Positions 1 through 6,921 of a stretch of DNA of 10,892 bases are shown here, one piece after another (the first letter of the stretch is position 1; the number at the start of each line of letters is the position of its first letter). The DNA is from SIG291 sp045543455 (GTDB lineage: Bacteria > Bacillota > Clostridia > Lachnospirales > Lachnospiraceae). Position numbers and translations under genes: made by a program. The DNA is taken from the NCBI GenBank assembly GCA_045543455.1, contig JAZQMK010000052.1, positions 1-10,892 on the forward strand. The letters run 5' to 3'. A model generated the notes under the pieces. The model worked only from the letters and a program-made list of their open reading frames with translations, was not told the origin of the DNA and made no database searches.

Positions 1-754
1 CAAGCACTATCCCTGCTACAAGTGGCGTATTAAGGTCTATTCCTCTACTTGCAACCCCTTTTATTCTAAGTACCATTGATACGTTGCCCAAAAGCCATGG
101 TGTCATAACACAGGTTGATAGTACATCATATACAACCACTGCAAGAAGTGAAAATATTGGCTCCATTGCAAGGCTTAAATTAATCTCTATAAGTGCCATA
201 ATCAGGGCATATACAAGTGGTAATACAAACACCAACAACATTAAATTTGTCTGGTCCACAATCATTGCCCCCGACATCCTAGCACCTATTTTAGACGAAT
301 AAGTCCACTTATCAATTCCTAAACCATAAGATGTAGCTATTACGCCTACATAAAATATGCTATGTACTATAAACACCTGCATCACTGTCCAAATGCATTT
401 GCTAAGCCACCACTTTGTCTTTGAACCATATTTTAAAAGTATGGTCATACCTCTTCCATATAAATCCTTGATTGGATATACAAATATACAGCTACATACA
501 AGGAGACGCATACTCATCCACATAATAGGCACTTCAAAGTTTTTATCTCCCTCATTCATTGGATTTACGCCACCTACTAGGTAGACTAAAATATCTAATA
601 TTCCAACCGGTTCGGCTAGTGCACCTCTAAATTTCATATTAACTACCCTATTAAAATAAAATGTTGAGACTATGGCAAAAAATAATACTGCACCGTATTT
701 TATAAGATTACTTTTACAACCTTGCTTTATATCCGATTTTAACATTAATAACAT
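1..754 (-). CDS. Permease-like integral membrane protein (ABC-2 type?), 3' end outside window
   Basis: Reading the minus strand from the ATG at 754 gives an uninterrupted frame of 251 codons that runs off the left edge, so the C-terminus is missing. The start follows a strong AAGGAGG site (765-771) and overlaps the end of the preceding 177-aa gene by 10 bases, suggesting translational coupling. The protein is strongly hydrophobic, with about five or six likely membrane segments: one near residues 18-31, others near 72-84, 115-134, 169-186, 190-204 and around 210. Between the second and third is a short basic loop (YGSKTKWWLSKCIWTV) like the 'basic-aromatic, then K before the next helix' stretch common in ABC-2 permeases; the adjacent permease-like gene has an equivalent (GKRQYYTTKML). 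Likely role: transmembrane subunit of an export or sensing ABC system. No ATPase is visible. An unrelated polytopic membrane protein cannot be excluded. Confidence 0.75.
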   Translation of the reverse strand, partial: MLLMLKSDIKQGCKSNLIKYGAVLFFAIVSTFYFNRVVNMKFRGALAEPVGILDILVYLVGGVNPMNEGDKNFEVPIMWMSMRLLVCSCIFVYPIKDLYGRGMTILLKYGSKTKWWLSKCIWTVMQVFIVHSIFYVGVIATSYGLGIDKWTYSSKIGARMSGAMIVDQTNLMLLVFVLPLVYALIMALIEINLSLAMEPIFSLLAVVVYDVLSTCVMTPWLLGNVSMVLRIKGVASRGIDLNTPLVAGIVL

Positions 755-1278
755 TTTAATCTCACCTCCTTAGGGTAATAGATTCTGATAAGACTAAATT
801 TCATTTCTCTTGCTACTTCTTCCCAATTTTTCGACTGTATCTTGGCTTCAAAATTTGTTGTATATATATACATAGTTCTCTTTTCTTTAGGCTCTAATGC
901 ACTTGCATCATTTATTTCTGCACCACCTACGAAACTGTACCAAGTGTCAGATATCATCATCAACTCTCCATATACAATAGGACAACGTCTTTTTGTGTCA
1001 CCTATATTTTCAACATCAATTGTCACAAGATTGTACAAATGATCACTATCGTAGTCGTCATTTAAATCAATGTTGAATTTTTCCTCCATTTCATACATTG
1101 TGTATATATTAAAATCTTTTACGGTATAATTAAACCCATCCATTTCACAAGTTTCTCCCATATCATAGGTAATCACTTGTGTATCATCAAATCCATAATT
1201 AACATTTACATATATAACTCTTGCAAAGTATGCTATGGCAATAACTACGCTCATTATAATAAGTAGACACTTTTTCAT
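745..1278 (-). CDS. Membrane-anchored extracytoplasmic protein, DUF4352/DUF5028-like, 177 aa
   Basis: The protein begins with a short basic start and one hydrophobic segment (about residues 4-22), which is a signal anchor or uncleaved signal peptide. The rest is soluble, beta-rich and acidic. The middle contains a stretch of the type LVTIDVENIGDTKRR, which resembles the Ig-like beta-sandwich of small secreted Firmicute proteins (DUF4352 or DUF5028 types); this is pattern recognition only. Its ATG overlaps the TGA of the upstream permease gene in an ATGA arrangement, behind a GGGGGA site, and its own end overlaps the next permease gene by 10 bases. The gene sits between two permease-like genes, so an extracellular accessory or sensor subunit for them is a reasonable inference. 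No catalytic motif is visible. The product's function is unknown. Confidence 0.8.
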   Translation of the reverse strand: MKKCLLIIMSVVIAIAYFARVIYVNVNYGFDDTQVITYDMGETCEMDGFNYTVKDFNIYTMYEMEEKFNIDLNDDYDSDHLYNLVTIDVENIGDTKRRCPIVYGELMMISDTWYSFVGGAEINDASALEPKEKRTMYIYTTNFEAKIQSKNWEEVAREMKFSLIRIYYPKEVRLKCY

Positions 1279-2129
1279 AGTTCGTCCCCCTTTTTTCTAC
1301 ATTTAAAAAGATATACTAGAGCAATAATTGTAATCATAATTATCATGGTTATAGTAATGGTACTAAGATCTCTTTTATTTATATTTTTGATTTGGAAAGA
1401 GAACCAAGGTGATATAATGCTAGTTGAAAGTATTGATACCTCAATAACTCTTGATATAAAATATATCGCAAAAGGAAATATAGTAACTACAAATCTATTA
1501 TTAAGTAAATATGCTCCTACAAAGCAAAAACAGTTAAATAATCCATAGCATATAAATGTTAACGCTAAAAATAATAAGCAATATATTAATGGCTCCTTAT
1601 AAAATATCTTCGACATTATTGCGGTTGAATGTAAATATTGAGCCATTACTGGATGAACCTGCTCTAATGGCATCATAGCCGCATTAATTAAAAATGACAA
1701 TAAAAACGGAAACATTGCTATAGTACCACCCGATATAAACAAAGCAAGCATCTTTGTTGTATAATACTGTCTTTTTCCTGCTTTTAATATCATATGATAT
1801 TCATAATGACTATGTATTTCTCTATATAAAGAATCCCCATAAGGTATTGCTGCAAGTATAGGTATAACTGCATACAATAGCATATATTGCTTAGAAAAAT
1901 TTAAACCTATCCACATATAATATGCACCGTTAGGCAGTCTGTTTGCCATCTTATCTGGATATTCCCATGTAATGAAATGTTCATTTAAGGGATTAATATA
2001 GTCATTCATCAGCGGTATTGCTTCATCTAGGGTATACCATAAAATTAAAAGTATTTCGATAAATATTACTATTAAAAATCTCTTATTTATAAAAGCTTTT
2101 TGCAACTCATTTTTTAACATTCTATTCAA
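1275..2129 (-). CDS. ABC-2 type permease-like membrane protein, 284 aa from a TTG start
   Basis: This is a polytopic membrane protein with about six likely transmembrane helices: near the N-terminus (FLIVIFIEILLILWY), in the YMLLYAVIPILAAIPYG region, in the IAMFPFLLSFLI region, in YCLLFLALTFICYGLFN, in FVVTIFPFAIYFI, and a C-terminal helix followed by a basic tail. The second helix is followed by a charged loop and GKRQYYTTKML, a typical ABC-2 permease feature. The longest frame would begin at a GTG at 2138, but that codon lies inside the GAGGTG ribosome site (2136-2141). The TTG at 2129 lies 6 bases after this site and is preferred; the next ATG (2120) is too far. The gene overlaps the upstream gene's TAG by 8 bases and the downstream gene by 4. 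No ATP-binding partner is visible in the window, so transport substrate and direction are unknown. Confidence 0.8.
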   Translation of the reverse strand: MNRMLKNELQKAFINKRFLIVIFIEILLILWYTLDEAIPLMNDYINPLNEHFITWEYPDKMANRLPNGAYYMWIGLNFSKQYMLLYAVIPILAAIPYGDSLYREIHSHYEYHMILKAGKRQYYTTKMLALFISGGTIAMFPFLLSFLINAAMMPLEQVHPVMAQYLHSTAIMSKIFYKEPLIYCLLFLALTFICYGLFNCFCFVGAYLLNNRFVVTIFPFAIYFISRVIEVSILSTSIISPWFSFQIKNINKRDLSTITITMIIMITIIALVYLFKCRKKGDEL

Positions 2130-2976
2130 AATAATCACCTCGGTTTGTTATATTTACCTTAATGTATTTTTGATTAATATCTATATTGGCTCTGTTAAAG
2201 TCCATTCCAAATGGTTGTGTTAAATACAAGTTATCATTTTTTATATACTCATCTGGAATACGTAGTATGATTTCTGCTGTCCATCCTTCTCCTTTTTTAT
2301 ATCTATATCTATCACCGTTAATATACGGCTCAATTCCACTCTTATAAACAGAATGAGTCACATCATTATACAGACCATACTCCATATATTGCTTTTTCCC
2401 AAATTCACTACCTACACATTTTATAGCCTCGTAAACTCCATTATTTAAGCTAACTGACGTTGGCGACAGACCAACATCTATATCTCTTTCTTTTTCATGA
2501 CGGTTAGTTACAGTAACTGTTAGGTACACATAAAAAGCTATTCCCTCATTGAAAGTCTCATTATCATCAGCATATACTGTTTCTTTATTCAAAAATTTTT
2601 CAATCCATTTTCTAAAATCTGTTCTTTCTTCTCTAACCTCATCATAATTCTTAAATTCTCTACTTATAGTTGCATCACTTATAACATATTCAACTGACAC
2701 ATCCAAACTACCATCTATTGGATTATACTTGTTTATAATAACCGGTTTACTATTATCACAGATTTGTGAAGAATCCAAAATTGCCTTTGTTATGCCATTG
2801 CTATCAGTTACTACTCTTGGCAACCCCTCTCCATTAGCATCCGTTGCCGCCTGCATATTAACTGTGGTTGTTTCTTCTTTTTTTGTAGGCATTTGCTGCT
2901 TTATTGTAATTGCAATACATATTAGAATAGCTACTACACACACAATGGATATAATTGTTCTTATAGATTTTTTCAT
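2122..2976 (-). CDS. Membrane-anchored extracytoplasmic protein of unknown function, 284 aa
   Basis: First gene of the leftward four-gene cluster. It has a basic N-terminus and one hydrophobic helix (about residues 7-25), then a Thr/Glu-rich linker, and the remainder is soluble and should lie outside the membrane. Residues about 145-175 contain IAFYVYLTVTVTNRHEKE, a beta-strand pattern similar to the Ig-like fold of small secreted DUF4352-type proteins, and the same kind of stretch occurs in the 177-aa protein of this cluster. No lipobox and no catalytic motif are evident. The ATG at 2976 follows GGAGG (2984-2988) at 7 bases, so the start is secure. It is separated from the protease operon by a terminator, a putative response-regulator operator and a promoter. 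An extracellular sensor or accessory subunit for the neighbouring permeases is inferred, not shown. Confidence 0.8.
   Translation of the reverse strand: MKKSIRTIISIVCVVAILICIAITIKQQMPTKKEETTTVNMQAATDANGEGLPRVVTDSNGITKAILDSSQICDNSKPVIINKYNPIDGSLDVSVEYVISDATISREFKNYDEVREERTDFRKWIEKFLNKETVYADDNETFNEGIAFYVYLTVTVTNRHEKERDIDVGLSPTSVSLNNGVYEAIKCVGSEFGKKQYMEYGLYNDVTHSVYKSGIEPYINGDRYRYKKGEGWTAEIILRIPDEYIKNDNLYLTQPFGMDFNRANIDINQKYIKVNITNRGDYFE
2136..2141 (-). promoter_or_regulatory. Ribosome binding site GAGGTG that decides the TTG start at 2129
   Basis: On the minus strand GAGGTG is followed after 6 bases by TTG. The competing in-frame GTG is part of the site itself and the ATG at 2120 is 15 bases away. 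The site lies within the last codons of the upstream 284-aa gene, which implies translational coupling. Confidence 0.6.
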
Positions 2977-3000
2977 ACGTATACCTCCACGAATTCTATA

Positions 3001-3029
3001 TTATTAGTTTAAATTACCAGCAAAAACAA
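3001..3029 (-). promoter_or_regulatory. Candidate sigma-A-like promoter of the leftward permease cluster
   Basis: On the minus strand TTGTTT (3024-3029) and TAATAA (3001-3006) are separated by exactly 17 bases, with the predicted start of transcription about 2994 and the ribosome site at 2984-2988. An overlapping alternative (TTGCTG at 3018-3023, TATAGA at 2995-3000, also 17 bases apart) would start transcription inside the ribosome site and is less likely. The -35 box is a weak match, consistent with a need for an activator bound at the repeats just upstream. Confidence 0.45.
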
Positions 3030-3045
3030 TTCAATAGCTCGAAGT

Positions 3046-3084
3046 TTAAGATTTCATTGAGAAATTCTTAAGATTTCTTTAAGA
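3046..3084 (-). promoter_or_regulatory. Four TTAAGA-like boxes at 11-bp spacing: putative OmpR/PhoB-family response-regulator operator
   Basis: On the plus strand the hexamers are TTAAGA at 3046, TTGAGA at 3057, TTAAGA at 3068 and TTAAGA at 3079, each exactly 11 bases apart. Two of them extend to the ten-base repeat TTAAGATTTC. On the minus strand they read TCTTAA and lie 16 bases behind the -35 of the permease-cluster promoter. The 3024-3029 hexamer taken as -35 is two further 11-base steps away, so the boxes are on the same helix face as the promoter. Direct hexamers at 11-bp spacing upstream of a weak -35 are the known architecture of OmpR/PhoB-family activator sites (for example Pho boxes). 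The regulator is not in the window. Confidence 0.5.
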
Positions 3085-3086
3085 TG

Positions 3087-3124
3087 ACAAAAAGGAAGAA
3101 CGAACCTAAAGTTCATTCTTCCTT
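3087..3124 (-). terminator. Rho-independent terminator of the protease operon
   Basis: On the minus strand, 4 bases after the stop codon of the 151-aa gene, AAGGAAGAA-T-GAAC, loop TTTAG, and GTTC-G-TTCTTCCTT form a 13-bp hairpin interrupted by one T·G position, followed by TTTGTC, which with the end of the stem makes a run of five T. This ends the leftward protease transcript just before the permease-cluster operator. Confidence 0.8.
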
Positions 3125-3128
3125 CTTA

Positions 3129-3584
3129 CTAATCATAATAATAATATATGTCTTCGAAATAATCTTTACTGTGCCACATTTTTTTAAATTCTTCATAGCT
3201 TATTGTGACCACATTATTTCCAATAGCATCATCAATAATAAAACCCTCTTTTGAATAACCTTTTATCAGCACGAAATAGTTATCATTGTTAATGTCTAAT
3301 GGTAAAAATACCATTTTATTTTCACTCACTCTGCTAAGAATGGTTTCTATTGTTCCGTGACAAAAATTAGCGTCCTCAAAATATGCTGCAAACTTTTTAT
3401 TTTTATAATTGTCTGCATAGGTTTTATAAGTATTATAAATGCTGTCATCATATACAACCTCGTAATGATCTTGTACATTATCATACTTATGCTTGTCCTT
3501 CTTAGGCATATCCCCTGCTAAGAGAAGATTTAACCCAAAAAGAACTAGCGTAATTACCACTGTAAATATTACATATTTTCTCAT
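3129..3584 (-). CDS. Membrane-anchored C39-peptidase-like protein lacking catalytic residues, 151 aa
   Basis: The N-terminus carries a hydrophobic helix (about residues 4-23, a signal anchor or signal peptide), followed by a charged linker rich in Lys, Asp and Tyr. Residues about 77-140 match the layout of the C-terminal half of papain-fold C39-like domains: a helix, then strands around MVFLPLDI and YFVLIKGYSKEGFIIDDAIG, ending in ISYEEFKKMW. In active relatives the second strand carries the catalytic His (typically HYxxxxGY); here the equivalent position is Asn102. The only Cys is Cys75, far too close to that position to be the usual nucleophile. It is therefore probably a non-catalytic binding or inhibitor-like domain. 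The ATG follows the preceding gene's TAA by one base and an AAAGG site at 3596-3600. The fold assignment is tentative; the gene call is solid. Confidence 0.75.
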   Translation of the reverse strand: MRKYVIFTVVITLVLFGLNLLLAGDMPKKDKHKYDNVQDHYEVVYDDSIYNTYKTYADNYKNKKFAAYFEDANFCHGTIETILSRVSENKMVFLPLDINNDNYFVLIKGYSKEGFIIDDAIGNNVVTISYEEFKKMWHSKDYFEDIYYYYD

Positions 3585-3585
3585 T

Positions 3586-3810
3586 TTACATCATACCTTT
3601 TATGCTCTCAAAGAGTTCTAAATCTGATTCTGTAAGTTTTACATTCGTGGAAATACTCTTACCATCAGGTGTGGTTATTGTTACATCAATTATGCTTCCC
3701 ACCGAAAGCCCATTGCTCTTTGCAGCCTGCAAAAACAAAGGAAATTTCGGGTGGTTTTGCACAAATGTATCCCAATGTTTTTTCATTTTAAATATCATTG
3801 CCGGATTCAT
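3586..3810 (-). CDS. Small conserved-looking protein of unknown function, 74 aa
   Basis: The ATG at 3808-3810 follows GGAG (3817-3820) at 6 bases and lies 12 bases after the stop of the protease gene; the stop is one base before the next gene. No signal peptide or membrane helix is seen, so the protein is probably cytoplasmic. The N-terminal half looks helical (MIFKMKKHWDTFVQNHPKF, with hydrophobic LFLQAAK following). The C-terminal half looks like a beta hairpin (SIIDVTITTPDGKSI followed by STNVKLT) and a closing helix (ESDLELFESIK). No Cys, His pair or nucleotide-binding motif is visible. Tight packing between the tethered subtilase and the C39-like protein suggests a shared function, but none can be named. 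I have the impression that similar small proteins are common in Lachnospiraceae; that is memory and not shown here. Confidence 0.75.
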   Translation of the reverse strand: MNPAMIFKMKKHWDTFVQNHPKFPLFLQAAKSNGLSVGSIIDVTITTPDGKSISTNVKLTESDLELFESIKGMM

Positions 3811-3822
3811 ACATTACTCCAT

Positions 3823-6800
3823 TTACTCTGTTACTACGTTTGTATATTGGTTGAAATTTGTGTAATCAACTTCATTATGTATGATTAATTCGCCGTTGCA
3901 TACACTAAATACCTTCCAAGATATACCTTCTTCACTTGGCATATTAAATATCTTAGGTTCTTCAAGTCCCGGTAAATACAATTTAACTACAACACCTGAA
4001 AGTGCCATTGCATTTGAATTTGTCTTACTTTTGTTTGTAAAGTCAAATACATAATATGTATATACGCCGTCTTCTACCATATTGTATACAGTTGTTGTTT
4101 CCGGACCATAGCTGCTTCTGTCATCAACATCAAGATTTGCTACTAAATTATTATCCTGGAAATAATTCTTATTTTTGTAGTATACCTGGAACATTGAGCC
4201 ATCGCCCTTTGGTCCTACAATATGAGCATCAACATCTGCAGGTGTCTGTCCCCAAGTAAGAACAACTCTCATTTCGCCTTCCTGTAAAATAGGTGTAAGC
4301 GAACCATTTTGATTTCTATTTGTTGTACCGCCGATTACTACTACTGTAAAATAGTCTGACTGATAGTTCTCGGCCTCTGCATATACTGTATAAACACCCG
4401 GTTCAATATCTGCTTCATATCTGCCATATTCGTCTGTTTCTATCGCAAATAATGCATCGCCATCTTTAGCATTTGTACCTCTTCTAAAGGCCAACTTAGC
4501 ACCTGAAACTCCTTCAGCGTTAAATGCATTATATACTGTACCCATTATAGTACCAATGTTTTCATCTTCACCATTGTCATTGTTAATTACCATTTCAAGT
4601 AATGCGTTGTATGATGATGTTCCACTTGTAATTTCAACATCATATACTTTTTCTGTTATATAGCCTTCTTTTTCAAAGCTTATATCATATGTACCTGGTG
4701 TTAAAAGAACTTCATAAAGTCCTAAAACTGCCATATCTACACCTGTATATGCTATATACACTTCATCACTGTCCTGCTTTGTAAGTGTAACCTTTACATT
4801 TTCAAGCAACTTATCAGCTACTATATCTCTTACTGAACCTACTAAATAACCATATTCAGGTACTTCAACTTCTGTTGTTGATGAATTTTTAGCTGCCTGT
4901 GCAACTAAACCTGCGTTAAGGATTGGGTATGTTGTGCCCTTTCTTAATGCATATAAATCTGCCTGAGTCATAATCATTTCCTTAACCTGTGCAGATGTTA
5001 AAGATGGATTAATTGACCATGCAAGAGCCGCAACACCTGATACATGTGGAGTAGCCATTGATGTACCGCTCTTACTATCATATTTGTTGTCAGGACAGGT
5101 ACTATAAATATCGCTGCCCGGTGCTACTACATCCACAAGCTCACCATAATTTGAAAATGGTGAAAGGTTATAGTTAACATTTTCATTTCCAACATGTGGT
5201 GTATTCATAACGCTACCTACAATAATTGTATGTGCCTTTGATACGTCACCCATTTCAAGATATCTGTTCCAGCAGTCTACAGATGCATCCTTGCCTGAAT
5301 TACCTGCTGCCTTTACAAATAAGAAATCATATCCATTATCAACTAAATCCTTGAAAATGTTATTGATATAATTTGCTACAACTTTATCTGAATCTGATGC
5401 TTCAGTATCAAAAGCACCACCAACACTAAAGTTAACTACCTTACAGTCTGAATATACAAGGTACTGTAAACAATACTTAAAGCTTACTAACGAAGAATAT
5501 GCCTTTACCTTGCCATCTTTTTCAGCATATGTCCATAAATTAGCAAAATGTAATTCATTATTCCAGTTTACACCTGCTGTACCAATACCATTATTAGCTG
5601 TTGCCGCAATTGTACCTGCAACATGTGTACCGTGAGAATATAATGAATTGTTAGTATTCTCCAATTTCTTAAATAAATCAAGTATATCCTTTTGTGACTT
5701 AATCTTATCTGATTGTATTGTAAGAATATTATTTTCTGCATCAACCTTAATATCTTCATGCTTTGTATCAAGAACTGAATCAATTACACCTACATTTGTA
5801 GTTTTTGCGCCTTCAAGTAAATCCCATGCAACCATTGCATCTATTAACTCAAGATTCCAGTTCTTTCCAAAAGGATTACTGCTCCAATCATCAGAAGCAT
5901 ATTCTGAATCATTAGGATTTACATCTGCATCACAAAGGAATGCCATATCCTGATATACACTAATTACATTTTCATGAGCATCTAATACACCTAATACTGT
6001 TGAAAGCTTTTTAGCAGGGAATTTAATCTGGTATTCATTATCGCCATATAAAGCACCAACGATTTCACCTTCATATTCCTTAATTAAGTCTTTTACCTTA
6101 GCCTCTGTAAATATATCATCAAATTTAACGATAAGCTGATTTTCAATCTCGTAGATACCTTCACCTACTTCTTTTAAAGCATCTACATTAACCTCTGCTA
6201 CAAAGCCTAATGTATATAAATAAGGTATTTCAATTGTTTTAGCAGTCTGGAACTGTCCTTTTACTATAAAATAAATTGAACCCTTTCCAGGTTTTACAGG
6301 AATATCCGGAAGTTTTACTTCTACTACGCCTTCAAATTCTTCATATGTTAAGGATTTGTATTCATCCTTATTGGCAGGATCTGTAGGATCTACTGCATAT
6401 AAAATATCTTTTACCTTCTGATTTGAGGTAAACTCAATCTTTTCATTTATAACATTGTATTTTGTTGTAATATTTTCTACATTGCTTGTTACCTTAATAG
6501 GAAATGTTTTTGTTGCAAATATTACACCACCTGTAATCAATCCTATAAATACTACTGCTACAGCTATTATTGCAACTAATTTGCCTTTTCCCTTTTTAGG
6601 TTTATTTTCTCCTGACTTCTTTGCCGCCTTTTTTGCTGCCTTTTCTTCAGCTTTTTTTGCTGCCGCTGCTGCTTTTTCTTCAGCTTTTTTTGCTGCCGCT
6701 GCTGCCTTTTCTTCGGCTTCCTTTGCTGCCGCTGCTGCCTTTTCTTCGGCTTCCTTTGCTGCCGCTACTGCCTTTTCCGCTTCATCTTCTACAGCTTCTG

Positions 6801-6891
6801 CTACTTGTGCTACTACTTCTACTTTAGCACCACATTTTGAGCAAAACTTAGCTGTTTCTGCTATTTGGGCATTACACTTTTTACATATCAT
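3823..6891 (-). CDS. Membrane-tethered subtilisin-like serine protease (S8) with cytoplasmic zinc ribbon, 1022 aa
   Basis: Residues are numbered from the ATG at 6912; subtract 7 for the preferred start at 6891. A zinc ribbon (Cys10, 13, 24, 27; typical CKKCNAQIAE..FCSKCGA) is followed by an Ala/Glu/Lys helix of 11-residue repeats (about 44-99), a basic stretch, and one transmembrane helix (about 112-134). Outside lie a beta-rich region, a fervidolysin-like propeptide region (about 258-322, starting NQLIVKFDDIF), and an S8 domain (about 350-670) with Asp378 (VGVIDSV), His427 (SHGTHVAG), oxyanion Asn538 (AAGNSG) and Ser618 (GTSMATPHVSG), all present, so it should be active. Two carboxypeptidase-regulatory-like domains (about 688-775 and 787-875) and a DUF2135-like domain (about 879-1015, with LTWGQTPADVDAHI) follow. 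First gene of a three-gene operon. Expected topology is N-in, C-out, acting on extracellular or envelope proteins; the substrate is unknown. Confidence 0.93.
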   Translation of the reverse strand: MICKKCNAQIAETAKFCSKCGAKVEVVAQVAEAVEDEAEKAVAAAKEAEEKAAAAAKEAEEKAAAAAKKAEEKAAAAAKKAEEKAAKKAAKKSGENKPKKGKGKLVAIIAVAVVFIGLITGGVIFATKTFPIKVTSNVENITTKYNVINEKIEFTSNQKVKDILYAVDPTDPANKDEYKSLTYEEFEGVVEVKLPDIPVKPGKGSIYFIVKGQFQTAKTIEIPYLYTLGFVAEVNVDALKEVGEGIYEIENQLIVKFDDIFTEAKVKDLIKEYEGEIVGALYGDNEYQIKFPAKKLSTVLGVLDAHENVISVYQDMAFLCDADVNPNDSEYASDDWSSNPFGKNWNLELIDAMVAWDLLEGAKTTNVGVIDSVLDTKHEDIKVDAENNILTIQSDKIKSQKDILDLFKKLENTNNSLYSHGTHVAGTIAATANNGIGTAGVNWNNELHFANLWTYAEKDGKVKAYSSLVSFKYCLQYLVYSDCKVVNFSVGGAFDTEASDSDKVVANYINNIFKDLVDNGYDFLFVKAAGNSGKDASVDCWNRYLEMGDVSKAHTIIVGSVMNTPHVGNENVNYNLSPFSNYGELVDVVAPGSDIYSTCPDNKYDSKSGTSMATPHVSGVAALAWSINPSLTSAQVKEMIMTQADLYALRKGTTYPILNAGLVAQAAKNSSTTEVEVPEYGYLVGSVRDIVADKLLENVKVTLTKQDSDEVYIAYTGVDMAVLGLYEVLLTPGTYDISFEKEGYITEKVYDVEITSGTSSYNALLEMVINNDNGEDENIGTIMGTVYNAFNAEGVSGAKLAFRRGTNAKDGDALFAIETDEYGRYEADIEPGVYTVYAEAENYQSDYFTVVVIGGTTNRNQNGSLTPILQEGEMRVVLTWGQTPADVDAHIVGPKGDGSMFQVYYKNKNYFQDNNLVANLDVDDRSSYGPETTTVYNMVEDGVYTYYVFDFTNKSKTNSNAMALSGVVVKLYLPGLEEPKIFNMPSEEGISWKVFSVCNGELIIHNEVDYTNFNQYTNVVTE
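6643..6785 (-). repeat. 33-bp tandem repeats encoding an 11-residue (hendecad) helix
   Basis: The motif ttcttc-[a/g]gctt recurs at 33-base steps (for example at 6643 and 6676), giving about four full copies and a partial one. They encode units of the form EKAAAAAKEAE or EKAAAAAKKAE, which should form a charged alanine-rich helix between the zinc ribbon and the membrane segment. The high similarity of the copies suggests recent duplication or length variation between strains. The complementary-strand frames here are only shadows of this composition. Confidence 0.85.
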
Positions 6892-6898
6892 AGCCATT

Positions 6899-6904
6899 CC
6901 TCCT
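6899..6904 (-). promoter_or_regulatory. Shine-Dalgarno AGGAGG that decides the protease start at 6891
   Basis: On the minus strand AGGAGG is followed by 7 bases and then the ATG at 6889-6891. The upstream in-frame ATG at 6912 precedes this site and lies only a few bases after the predicted transcription start (about 6915), and the ATG at 6897 is only 1 base after the site. The product then starts with MICKKC, as zinc-ribbon proteins usually do. Confidence 0.8.
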
Positions 6905-6921
6905 ATGTCCATATCTAAGAT

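Noticed and set aside
84..584. Two plus-strand frames at the left end
   Set aside because: They lie opposite a continuous minus-strand membrane-protein frame that has a strong ribosome site; no ribosome site or recognisable product on the plus strand.
3087..3124. Bidirectional terminator, or part of the response-regulator operator
   Set aside because: The U-run is good only on the minus strand and no plus-strand gene ends here; the hairpin lies next to, and does not overlap, the TTAAGA boxes.
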